Shown piece after piece: positions 1 through 5,506 of a stretch of 17,348 bases of DNA. The position numbers were made by a program, and so were the translations under genes. Numbering within the stretch: the first letter of the stretch is position 1; every line of letters starts with the position of its first letter. The notes under the pieces are model-generated. The model was not told the origin of the DNA and made no database searches. It was given only the letters and a program-made list of their open reading frames with translations. The DNA lies in contig DASRBO010000065.1 in the NCBI GenBank assembly GCA_035653595.1, positions 1 through 17,348 on the forward strand, read 5' to 3'. The DNA is from DASRBO01 sp035653595. Lineage in GTDB: Bacteria > Actinomycetota > Acidimicrobiia > Acidimicrobiales > JAJPHE01.

Positions 1-281
1 TCAGAGCCGAACAGAACGCTGGCCTCCTGCCGACTGACTTCCGGCTCGGCGTTGCCAGTAGCTGGCGATACTTTCAGAGCGCCGTCGTCGAGCTCCGCTG
101 AACGGACGAAGCGCCCGGCTACCACATCACCTTGCGAGGGCGGCTGGTCGACGACCTGTCCTCGAGCTGGTGCGGGCGGGGCCTGTGTTGACACGGGGGC
201 GGCCGAACCGCATGCAGATAGGCCCGTGGCTGTGACAGCCGCCAGAAGCAAGTGGCGCCCCAGACTCGTTCGGTGCTTCAC
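1..281 (-). CDS. Putative lipoprotein, partial (C-terminus beyond window)
   Basis: An open frame of 93 codons starts with GTG at 281 and runs off the left edge without a stop. The first 24 residues form a typical lipoprotein signal: a basic start (VKHRTSLGRH), a hydrophobic stretch (LLLAAVTATG) and a lipobox LSAC with the lipidated cysteine at residue 24. A Pro/Ala/Gln-rich linker follows, as expected for a protein tethered outside the membrane. The GTG overlaps the TGA of the preceding lipoprotein gene by four bases (GTGA), which implies translational coupling. The mature part shows no domain I can name. The signal peptide call is solid; function is unknown. Confidence 0.7.
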   Translation of the reverse strand, partial: MKHRTSLGRHLLLAAVTATGLSACGSAAPVSTQAPPAPARGQVVDQPPSQGDVVAGRFVRSAELDDGALKVSPATGNAEPEVSRQEASVLFGS

Positions 282-1486
282 AGACCACCCACCCGCCAGA
301 TGAGGGGCTGGCCGTCCTCGAGGTACCAGATGGCGTTGCCGAGCGCCGCGAGGGCGCCGATGCGGGTGTGGCAGACCTGGGTGGTGGTCGTGGTCGGCAT
401 GGTCGAGGCCGTGGGGCCCGGTCCAGGGAGGATTCCTCCGGATCCCCCGCCGGCCCCGGTAGGACAGGGGCGTGGGGGCAGGGTGATCGACCGGGCGGGT
501 TGTCCGTTGGCCATGTCCGTGAGGCCGTCATAACCCCGGGCGACCTCGGCGACGTGGCCGTCGGCCAGCGGCCAGGCCGGGTGAGAGGAGGCGTAGGCGA
601 TCCATTGCTGGCCGGCGATAGCGGTCGGTCCGGGTTTGGTCGCCCCGTCGGGGTAGACCCAGTAGAGCCCGACCTGGCCGGTCAGGAAGCGATCTCCGGC
701 GGGCATCACGAAGCCGGCTTCGACGCCGGTGGCCAGCTTGGTACGACCCGACGGGTCGACAAGCAGCACGGCACCGTTCTCCTGAGGGCCCGTCGGGGGC
801 TCGAGGCCGACCGCCAGGGTGCCGTCGGCCAGGTAGGCGACGTCGGTGGCACCGAAGCCGGCCGGCAGGACCAGCTGGCGGAAGCTGTTGTTGGCCGGGT
901 CGTAGATGGGAATGGCCGTCGCTCCCGCCGTGGCCAGGGCCACCTGGCCGCCGTCGCCGACCGCCGCCCCGGCGATCGGGTGGAGGTTGGCGGTCTGGGG
1001 TGGACCCTGTGGGTGGGACGGCTGTTGTGGAGCCATGACTGGCACGTCGATGACCCTGACGGCTCCGGTGGCGGTGTCGAGGCGCGCCAGCTTGAGGTTG
1101 GCGCCGACCCAGACCACCCCCGACGGCCCGACGGCGATCCCGTACTGGATGCCGCTCTCGAGCCCGTCGACCTCGGCATCGCCCAGCGGCCAGCTCGCCA
1201 GCCGGTGGTCGGTGGCGGAGAACCGGTACACCCGGGCCTGGCGATCCTCGCCCACCGCCCACCACCACACCGCGTCGCCGCTCGGGTCGGCCACCATCTT
1301 GCCGGGCTGGCCCGCCGGCACGGGGCTCGTCACCGGGAACGACTGCAGGGTCGTCGTCGAACTGCCGGTCGCCTCCGCGCTGGACTGGGTGCCCACATGT
1401 ACGGAGGCCGATCCGCACCCGGCGAGGAGTGTGGCCGCGGTGAGGAGCGTCATGCTCGACCGCCGCCGACCCGGTGACTTCCTCAC
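278..1486 (-). CDS. Lipoprotein with beta-propeller-like repeats
   Basis: This frame encodes about 402 residues. I chose GTG 1486 because it gives a basic n-region (VRKSPGRRRSS), a hydrophobic core and a lipobox LAGC with cysteine at residue 24; ATG 1453 would start inside the signal. The mature protein begins with a Ser/Thr linker and continues with repeated segments such as GIAVGPSGVVWVGANL and VAYLADGTLAVGL, which resemble blades of a streptogramin-lyase/NHL-type propeller. A Gly/Pro/Thr-rich insert near the C-terminus is flanked by two cysteines that could pair. It probably acts as an extracytoplasmic binding or scaffold protein, but no ligand can be inferred. It is the first gene of a two-lipoprotein operon. 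No clear ribosome binding site is visible before GTG 1486. Confidence 0.7.
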   Translation of the reverse strand: MRKSPGRRRSSMTLLTAATLLAGCGSASVHVGTQSSAEATGSSTTTLQSFPVTSPVPAGQPGKMVADPSGDAVWWWAVGEDRQARVYRFSATDHRLASWPLGDAEVDGLESGIQYGIAVGPSGVVWVGANLKLARLDTATGAVRVIDVPVMAPQQPSHPQGPPQTANLHPIAGAAVGDGGQVALATAGATAIPIYDPANNSFRQLVLPAGFGATDVAYLADGTLAVGLEPPTGPQENGAVLLVDPSGRTKLATGVEAGFVMPAGDRFLTGQVGLYWVYPDGATKPGPTAIAGQQWIAYASSHPAWPLADGHVAEVARGYDGLTDMANGQPARSITLPPRPCPTGAGGGSGGILPGPGPTASTMPTTTTTQVCHTRIGALAALGNAIWYLEDGQPLIWRVGGL

Positions 1487-1663
1487 GACGTCAGATTCGT
1501 GGCCGGACACTTCGCAGATCAACCGTTGGAAAGAACTGCCACCCAGGGACGACCCCTCACTTCCTCGTACAGCTCGCGTCTGTCCAACGCCGCAGGACTC
1601 CGATTCTCCTCCCCCGCCCGGCGGGACCCGGGCCCGAAGTGCAGACAGCATTACTCTCCCGCT

Positions 1664-1682
1664 TGAGGCACGAGTGAGGCAC
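1664..1682 (+). repeat. TGAGGCAC direct-repeat pair, left (possible integrase arm site)
   Basis: TGAGGCAC occurs at 1664-1671 and again at 1675-1682, so the two copies are 11 bp apart, about one helical turn. The same pair recurs at 1917-1935 just before the integrase remnant. Paired short direct repeats next to an int gene are typical of arm-type sites bound by the N-terminal domain of tyrosine integrases. The repeats are seen directly; the role is inferred. Confidence 0.5.
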
Positions 1683-1916
1683 GAGGAGGTGGCAGGCGAC
1701 AAGATCGACCTCGACGTTGGTTCGCTGACCGGGGGTAACGGCTCCAGTCGGTACCTCGGCGAGGGGCTTCCAGGCAGCACACCTGATGCGCCGTGCGCTC
1801 GGCTCGGGGCGGTCAACCGCGGCCCCTCGAACTGGGTCGGTGCTGGTCAGGACCGGTCTTCAGACCTGAGCGTAACCACAAGCCCGCCGGCCCCTTGGCG
1901 ATCGTCGGGGGTCGCG

Positions 1917-1935
1917 TGAGGCACGGCTGAGGCAC
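1917..1935 (+). repeat. TGAGGCAC direct-repeat pair, right (possible integrase arm site)
   Basis: TGAGGCAC lies at 1917-1924 and 1928-1935, with the same 11-bp phasing and orientation as the pair at 1664-1682, 253 bp away. It ends about 50 bp before the integrase start, so binding here could also repress the integrase promoter. Confidence 0.5.
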
Positions 1936-1954
1936 ACAAGACCGACTCGTCGTA

Positions 1955-1984
1955 CTGCTCCTTTCTCCCAATCGGAAGGAGCAG
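1955..1984 (+). promoter_or_regulatory. Perfect inverted repeat enclosing the integrase ribosome binding site
   Basis: CTGCTCCTT (1955-1963) and AAGGAGCAG (1976-1984) are perfect 9-bp inverted copies separated by 12 nt. The right arm contains the Shine-Dalgarno core AAGGAG, which sits 5 nt before the ATG at 1987. If transcribed, the hairpin would hide the ribosome binding site; as DNA it could be an operator. The structure is seen directly; its regulatory role is inferred. Confidence 0.5.
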
Positions 1985-1986
1985 CC

Positions 1987-2547
1987 ATGGCCAAGTCAGC
2001 ATTCGGGACCGTAAGGCGCCTGCCCTCAGGGCGCTACAACGCCCGCATCCGCGTCAGGGGACGCCAGATCAACGTCGGCAGCTACCCAACGCGCCGCGAG
2101 GCGACCGCGGCGGTGGCGGCCGCAGGCGCCGAGGCGAACGGAGAGCGGGTGATCGACCGGGCCGCCGGCCGCCAGCACGTCGCCGCTTTCGCCGAGCGGT
2201 GGTGGGCCACCCGCAGCGGGCACCGGCCCTCCACCCCAGCGCGCGAACGCATGGTCCTCGACCACGACCTGCTGCCCTTCTTCGGCAAGGTGCCGCTGTC
2301 CGAGGTGACGGCGGCTGACGTCCAGGCGTGGGTGGCCAGGCTCGGGACCCGGCTGTCGCCATCGAGTATCCGACGCGCCTTCACGATCCTGGACCAGCTC
2401 CTCGACGCCGCCGTCGACGGCGGGCTGATTGTCGCCAACCCGGCCGCCCGGACGCGCCTGCCCCGCGTCGATCGACCGGAGATGCGCTTCCTCGCGCCAA
2501 CCGAGCTCGAGGCCCTGCGGTCATCGACTCCAGTTGGCGGTGGATAG
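1987..2547 (+). pseudogene. Tyrosine site-specific integrase, N-terminal remnant lacking the catalytic domain
   Basis: This 186-residue frame starts at ATG 1987 after a strong Shine-Dalgarno GGAAGGAG. Residues about 1-55 (FGTVRRLPSGRYNARIRVRG, then VGSYPTRREA) match the AP2-like arm-binding domain of actinophage and ICE integrases. Residues about 65-165 match the SAM-like core-binding domain (PSTPARERMVLDHDLLPFFG, VTAADVQAWVARL, AFTILDQLLDAAVDGG). Homology stops at LEALRSS near residue 179, where the catalytic domain should begin; the R...HxxR...Y residues are missing and no catalytic fragment is visible downstream. Full-length relatives have roughly 370-400 residues. The frame ends on a TAG inside a direct repeat that recurs at 3632. 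It cannot recombine DNA but might still bind its arm sites. Confidence 0.85.
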
Positions 2548-2563
2548 CGGCACCTCCGGCCGC
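2544..2563 (+). repeat. Direct repeat, copy 1 (18/20 identical to 3632-3651)
   Basis: ATAGCGGCACCTC at 2544-2556 is repeated exactly at 3632-3644, and similarity continues to 18 matches in 20. The TAG in this copy is the stop codon of the integrase remnant. Together with copy 2 it brackets the toxin-antitoxin-like pair and a 111-residue gene. Confidence 0.5.
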
Positions 2564-2614
2564 CCTGTCCTCGGTTGGGATCTGGGGTCCCCCACCGGGC
2601 CCCCGGCGATTTCG

Positions 2615-2623
2615 TGATACGAT
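2615..2623 (+). promoter_or_regulatory. Extended -10 promoter for the toxin-antitoxin pair, probably leaderless
   Basis: TGATACGAT combines a TGn extension with a TANNNT -10 hexamer (TACGAT, 2618-2623) nine bases before the GTG start at 2633. No Shine-Dalgarno lies in between and no good -35 is visible, which fits a transcript that begins at or near the start codon. Confidence 0.45.
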
Positions 2624-2632
2624 TCTCGGCAC

Positions 2633-2902
2633 GTGGAGATCGCCGAATCCGCTCGGAAGCACCAGGCCGAGGACGGCTTCGACGACGTCGACATCGTCCA
2701 CGCCGTCGACAACGCGGTCTACAGCGCCGATGACGGCGACGACCCGGACAAGGCCCTCTACCTCGGGCCTGACCGTTCCGGTCGCCTGCTCGAGATCGTC
2801 ATGGCCGCCCGGGCGGACGGCAGCGAGGTCGTCATCCACGCCATGAAGATGCGCCGCATGTACGAGGAGCTACTCCGCCGGACCGGAGGTACCGATGCCT
2901 AA
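2633..2902 (+). CDS. Small toxin-like protein (BrnT-like) of a toxin-antitoxin pair
   Basis: This encodes an 89-residue protein from GTG 2633, without a Shine-Dalgarno but with a -10 box close upstream. The layout (ARKHQAEDGFDDVDIVHAVD, then LGPDRSGRLLEIVM and a final VIHAMKMRRMYEELL) resembles short actinobacterial toxin-like proteins with a BrnT/RelE-type fold, in which a KH...D..A helix precedes beta strands that end in an I.A...R segment. Such toxins cleave RNA and are neutralised by a ribbon-helix-helix partner. Its last eight bases overlap the start of exactly such a partner. Toxin first, antitoxin second is the BrnTA order. The pair call rests mostly on gene context and on the partner; RNase activity is untested. 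Confidence 0.6.
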   Translation: MEIAESARKHQAEDGFDDVDIVHAVDNAVYSADDGDDPDKALYLGPDRSGRLLEIVMAARADGSEVVIHAMKMRRMYEELLRRTGGTDA

Positions 2903-3176
2903 GAAGACGCACTCCTATGGGAAGTCCCGCAGCGGGGTCGAGCTCACCGATGAGGTCGTCGAACGAATGGCCGCCGAGGCCGAGGCTGGGCTGGACGTGG
3001 CCAAGCTGCGCCGCCGGCCAGGGCGCCCTGCCATGGGATCGGGGCCAGCCGAAGGCCTTCCCGTCCGCTTCGAACCAGAGCTTCGCCAGGCGCTGGAGGA
3101 GCGAGCCGAAGCCGAAGGGATTAGCGCCGGCGAGGTGGTCCGCCGCGCCGTACGCAAGTACCTGAAGGCAGGGTGA
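2895..3176 (+). CDS. Ribbon-helix-helix (CopG-like) antitoxin
   Basis: This encodes a 93-residue protein from ATG 2895. The N-terminal half (KSRSGVELTDEVVERMAAEA, then a GRPAMGSGPAE linker) matches the CopG-type antitoxins of actinobacterial toxin-antitoxin pairs. The C-terminal half, about residues 54-91, reads as one beta strand and two helices (LPVRFEPELRQALEERAEAE, then ISAGEVVRRAVRKYL), the classic ribbon-helix-helix DNA-binding fold. It should bind the toxin through its N-terminal region and repress the shared promoter. The reading frame overlaps the toxin by eight bases, which couples their translation. GGAGG about nine bases before the ATG serves as ribosome binding site. Confidence 0.75.
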   Translation: MPKKTHSYGKSRSGVELTDEVVERMAAEAEAGLDVAKLRRRPGRPAMGSGPAEGLPVRFEPELRQALEERAEAEGISAGEVVRRAVRKYLKAG

Positions 3177-3252
3177 CTCCGGTCCAGCTGATCCGGCGAG
3201 GGCTCCGCCGTCCGTCGTAGCGACCTGTATCGGCAGTTCCGGTCGCCCTGCG

Positions 3253-3276
3253 CGCGCCTCTCGAAGAGGAGGCGCG
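3253..3276 (+). terminator. GC-rich hairpin after the antitoxin gene
   Basis: CGCGCCTC (3253-3260) pairs perfectly with GAGGCGCG (3269-3276) across an 8-nt loop. It stands 76 bp after the antitoxin stop and 23 bp before the next gene. No T-tract follows, so it may be a weak terminator, an attenuator or a processing stem. Confidence 0.35.
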
Positions 3277-3299
3277 TCGGATGAGCTGCTTGGCAGGGC

Positions 3300-3635
3300 A
3301 TGACTGGCTTCAGTGACCGGTTCCATTACGAGGAGATCGTCACTGCACCCGATGGGAGTCGATATCGGGTTCGTCTCGGCCGTACCGGTGTTCACCGTTG
3401 GACCCCGGTGGAAGCTTTGGGCCAGTACCTCACTATCATCACCTGGGTGCGCTACCTCGGGCGTCGTCGGCGGGGATGGACGGTGTCGGTGCGTCGGGCG
3501 GGGTTCCTCGCCGACAGAGATGAGCTTCTGTCAGAGGACTTTCCAGGTCGAGCCGTAGCCGCGCGGAGGGCGGACGAGGTGGCGGAGGCCATCGCCCACG
3601 GCCTTCTTTTGGGGGGACCGCCGGAGCGCGCATAG
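3300..3635 (+). CDS. Hypothetical protein, 111 residues
   Basis: I do not recognise this protein. It starts at ATG 3300 after a weak purine stretch (GGCAGGG). The sequence is soluble-looking, with a strand-rich N-terminal half (FHYEEIVTAPDGSRYRVRLG), a central IITWVRYLGRRRRGWTVSVR segment and a C-terminal helix (RRADEVAEAIAHGLLLGG). Aromatic and arginine-rich middle parts could suit nucleic-acid or protein binding, but nothing is diagnostic. It follows the antitoxin on the same strand after 123 bp. Its TAG stop lies inside copy 2 of the direct repeat. Codon use is high-GC like its neighbours, which supports a real gene. Confidence 0.55.
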   Translation: MTGFSDRFHYEEIVTAPDGSRYRVRLGRTGVHRWTPVEALGQYLTIITWVRYLGRRRRGWTVSVRRAGFLADRDELLSEDFPGRAVAARRADEVAEAIAHGLLLGGPPERA

Positions 3636-3651
3636 CGGCACCTCTGGGCGC
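3632..3651 (+). repeat. Direct repeat, copy 2 (18/20 identical to 2544-2563)
   Basis: ATAGCGGCACCTC at 3632-3644 matches copy 1 exactly, with three more bases agreeing in the same register after single mismatches. The TAG is the stop codon of the 111-residue gene. The copies are 1088 bp apart and in the same orientation. Confidence 0.5.
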
Positions 3652-3702
3652 TGCGGGCGACCTGCCGCAGATACCCGGGCGCGAGCCGAGCAGACTGCTG
3701 GG

Positions 3703-4191
3703 ATGAGCCGCCCGCTCCTCTTCGTCGACATCGACGGGGTCCTCAACCCTTACGCAGCCCCGTCCTGCCCGGAGGGGTACGTCGAGCGGGTCCTCTTCCC
3801 CGACGAAGAGCCTGTCCGTCTTTGCGTCCGGCACCGCGAGTGGTTGATTGCCCTGGCCGAGGTATACGACCTGGTGTGGGCGACCGCCTGGAACGAAGCC
3901 GACCGCACGGTGCTCACCTCGATTCTGGCCTTGCCTGCGTTCGCCGGAGCCATCGAACTCCCGAACGGCCCCTTCGACCCGCGAGAGAAGGTTCCGGCGG
4001 TCGAGCGCCTGGCCGGCAACCGACCGCTCGCGTGGGTCGATGACATGCTCGGGCCGGAGGCGTGGACTTGGTCAAGCGAGCGCAGCGAACCGACCCTGCT
4101 GTTGCCTGTAGACCCGGCGGTGGGCCTCACCGAAGACGACGTCAAGAGTCTCCTGGACTGGGCGACCACCGGGTATGGACTCGACCAGTGA
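3703..4191 (+). CDS. HAD-superfamily hydrolase-like protein
   Basis: This encodes 162 residues from ATG 3703. It shows the haloacid-dehalogenase motifs in order. The nucleophile motif DIDGVLN has Asp9 and Asp11, motif II is WATAW with Thr61, a lysine sits at 96 (DPREKV), and the metal-binding WVDD has Asp113/Asp114. There is no large cap domain, so it is a minimal HAD fold like the HAD domains linked to RNA-repair proteins (HAD_SAK_2 type). All catalytic residues are present, so it is probably an active Mg-dependent phosphatase; the substrate is unknown. It is the last intact plus-strand gene of the accessory region and converges with an aminoglycoside-phosphotransferase remnant. Confidence 0.75.
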   Translation: MSRPLLFVDIDGVLNPYAAPSCPEGYVERVLFPDEEPVRLCVRHREWLIALAEVYDLVWATAWNEADRTVLTSILALPAFAGAIELPNGPFDPREKVPAVERLAGNRPLAWVDDMLGPEAWTWSSERSEPTLLLPVDPAVGLTEDDVKSLLDWATTGYGLDQ

Positions 4192-4243
4192 TCTCGGGCT
4201 GTGCATGGCGGCAGACCACCCGCCCGAAGCGGCACATCCCGGT

Positions 4244-4258
4244 CGGTCTGGAAGACCG
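4244..4258. terminator. Small hairpin between convergent reading frames
   Basis: CGGTCT (4244-4249) pairs with AGACCG (4253-4258) around a GGA loop. It lies between the HAD gene stop (4191) and the stop of the phosphotransferase remnant (4264), where a bidirectional terminator would be expected. The stem is short and has no T-tract. Confidence 0.3.
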
Positions 4259-4263
4259 GCCGA

Positions 4264-4508
4264 CTACGGCTGCAGTAGCCGCTCGGCGTCTTGTCCGCCG
4301 ACGAAGGCCTCCAACTCGTCCTGATCGGGCCGCCACGCCGGGCGGCTTGGTGGATTGTCCACACCGCCGCCCACCGCTGTGCCCTAAGGGGATCCTCGCC
4401 GAGCCTGGTGGCGACGGCTTCGGCGAGGTGGAGGATGTCGGCGACGGGCGGGCGGCCGGCGGCGAAAAAGCCGATGTCTGAGCAGGTGTCGCCCATACGC
4501 GGATCCAC
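4264..4508 (-). pseudogene. C-terminal remnant of an aminoglycoside-phosphotransferase-like gene
   Basis: Read on the minus strand from 4508, the sequence gives VDPRMGDTCSDIGFFAAG, then ILHLAEAVATRLGEDPLRAQ and RWAAVWTIHQAA. This resembles the C-terminal third of streptomycin-kinase-type APH proteins, in which the DPR...GD segment supplies a metal ligand. A change of frame near 4335-4352 is then needed to continue as PDQDELEAFVGGQDAERLLQ and the stop at 4264. An in-frame TAA lies four codons before the GTG, and the N-terminal and catalytic HxD parts are missing. It is therefore a truncated, frameshifted fossil with no resistance function. The family call is from remembered sequence patterns, not an alignment. 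Confidence 0.55.
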
Positions 4509-4637
4509 AACTTCCGGTTATATCTCGACCAGGCAGCACAGAGGTCTGAGCGGCTATCGCCAAATCGTGGGTCAGGGCGGAGGCCTCATCCGACGGCTCG
4601 AGCCTGGCCGCCGAAAGCGTGATACCACCGATGCCCG

Positions 4638-4963
4638 GTGGTGAGTATCGACGGCGGCCCTCCTGGCCTCGTAGAGGGCCCGAGCCCCCGGGCTGGCCGA
4701 CAGGGAGGCGAAGGCCCACCGGTAGCGGGCGTCGGCCGGTCAGCGGTTGCAGGCGTAGCGGGCTAGCACCACCAACCTGGGCGGAGCGCAGGCCGGTTGA
4801 ATCTGGCCATCAAGGTGCTGGCCCGGCGCCATTTGGGCTTGGCTCCCGAGGTGGAAAGCCGCTCCCGGTAGCGGGAGATCGACGTGGGGTTGACGGCGAT
4901 CACCTGGTAGCCGGCGGCCACCAGCGCCCCTGTGAACAGCCGCCGCTCGGTCTCGCGCGCCGG
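4638..4963 (-). mobile_element. IS110-family transposase remnant, internally deleted
   Basis: Two pieces on the minus strand match an IS110-type DEDD transposase. Positions 4963-4829 encode ETERRLFTGALVAAGYQVIA followed by VNPTSISRYRERLSTSGAK, the conserved block before the DAGDA motif. Positions 4775-4638 encode LVVLARYACNR, an in-frame TGA, then ADARYRWAFASLSASPGARA and LYEARRAAVDTHH, the C-terminal block with the catalytic serine region (SASPGAR). The middle of the protein is absent, the two pieces are in different frames, and the end is lost beyond HH. IS110 elements have no long terminal inverted repeats, so the element borders cannot be placed. It is inert. Confidence 0.8.
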
Positions 4964-4967
4964 CTGA

Positions 4968-5429
4968 TCAGTCGGGGCGGGTGACTTGGGCCGGGCCCAG
5001 GATGACCAGCAGGGCCCGGTTCAAGCGCCCGTTGCCCAGGTTGCGACCGACGACGGGGTCAGGCAGGCGCCGACCGGTGCTGACCAGCCGGTGGGGCGCC
5101 ATGACCGGACGCTCCTTCGGCGCCCCGGCCAGGGCCGACTCGAACTGCATCAGCACCTCCCGCTGGAGGTCGGCCAACCGCTCGCTGTTGGCTCCGGAGT
5201 AGGCCAGCATCCGGTCGGCCAGGTGCGACAGGGCCCGGGCCTGGTGGCGTGCCCGGCGGCGGCGCCAGCGACCGGTGTCGCCGGCGGCCATGCGGGCCAG
5301 CTGCTCGGGGGTGGCGTGGGCCACGGCGTTGATCCAGGCCCAGACGGGGACCTCCTCGCCCGCCTCGTCGAGGCAGTGGGCGACCTCGCCGGCGAGGAAG
5401 GCCTGGGGTTCGACTCCCAGCTCCGACAT
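4968..5429 (-). CDS. Hypothetical protein, 153 residues
   Basis: I cannot name this family. The ATG at 5429 is preceded by a TAAGCT box only seven bases away and no Shine-Dalgarno, which suggests a leaderless message. The protein looks helical and soluble: EVPVWAWINAVAHATPEQLA is followed by an arginine-rich stretch (RWRRRRARHQARAL) and a long helix up to about residue 100 (LADLQREVLMQFESALAG). The C-terminal 40 residues (RRLPDPVVGRNLGNGRLNRA) may be less ordered. It sits 77 bp after rpmA, where obgE would usually be, and ends five bases before the IS110 remnant, so its 3' end may have been altered by that insertion. Confidence 0.55.
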   Translation of the reverse strand: MSELGVEPQAFLAGEVAHCLDEAGEEVPVWAWINAVAHATPEQLARMAAGDTGRWRRRRARHQARALSHLADRMLAYSGANSERLADLQREVLMQFESALAGAPKERPVMAPHRLVSTGRRLPDPVVGRNLGNGRLNRALLVILGPAQVTRPD

Positions 5430-5436
5430 GGCGGCG

Positions 5437-5442
5437 AGCTTA
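5437..5442 (-). promoter_or_regulatory. Possible -10 box of a leaderless transcript (TAAGCT)
   Basis: TAAGCT on the minus strand ends seven bases before the ATG at 5429. That is the spacing expected if transcription begins at the start codon. No Shine-Dalgarno is present. Confidence 0.35.
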
Positions 5443-5506
5443 GAACCTGGGCCGGGGCGAAGGCGTCGCCGCCCGGTGACGGACCCGCCGGCGGCGGGGC
5501 CGGGGG

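Larger units (their letters stand above)
1487..1986. other. 500-bp non-coding region between lipoprotein operon and integrase remnant
   Basis: No convincing gene is seen here; overlapping open frames lack start signals and family resemblance. The stretch must hold the promoter of the minus-strand lipoprotein operon, although no clear -10 box stands out. Towards the integrase it carries two pairs of TGAGGCAC repeats and a hairpin that includes the integrase ribosome binding site; these are listed separately. I looked for a tRNA 3' end that could mark an attachment site and found none. Confidence 0.6.

Noticed and set aside
1700..1800. Possible tRNA-like T-arm (GGTTCGCTGACC) as an attachment site
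   Set aside because: The loop lacks the TTCRA consensus and no acceptor stem or CCA end could be formed around it.
906..1919. Plus-strand open frame (337 codons) across the lipoprotein gene and the intergenic region
   Set aside because: It is antisense to a convincing lipoprotein over its first half and shows no family resemblance or ribosome binding site.
2528..2640. Search for the missing integrase catalytic domain downstream of the truncation
   Set aside because: No frame on either strand shows the conserved TGLR, HDLRHT or final tyrosine region; the domain appears deleted, not merely frameshifted.
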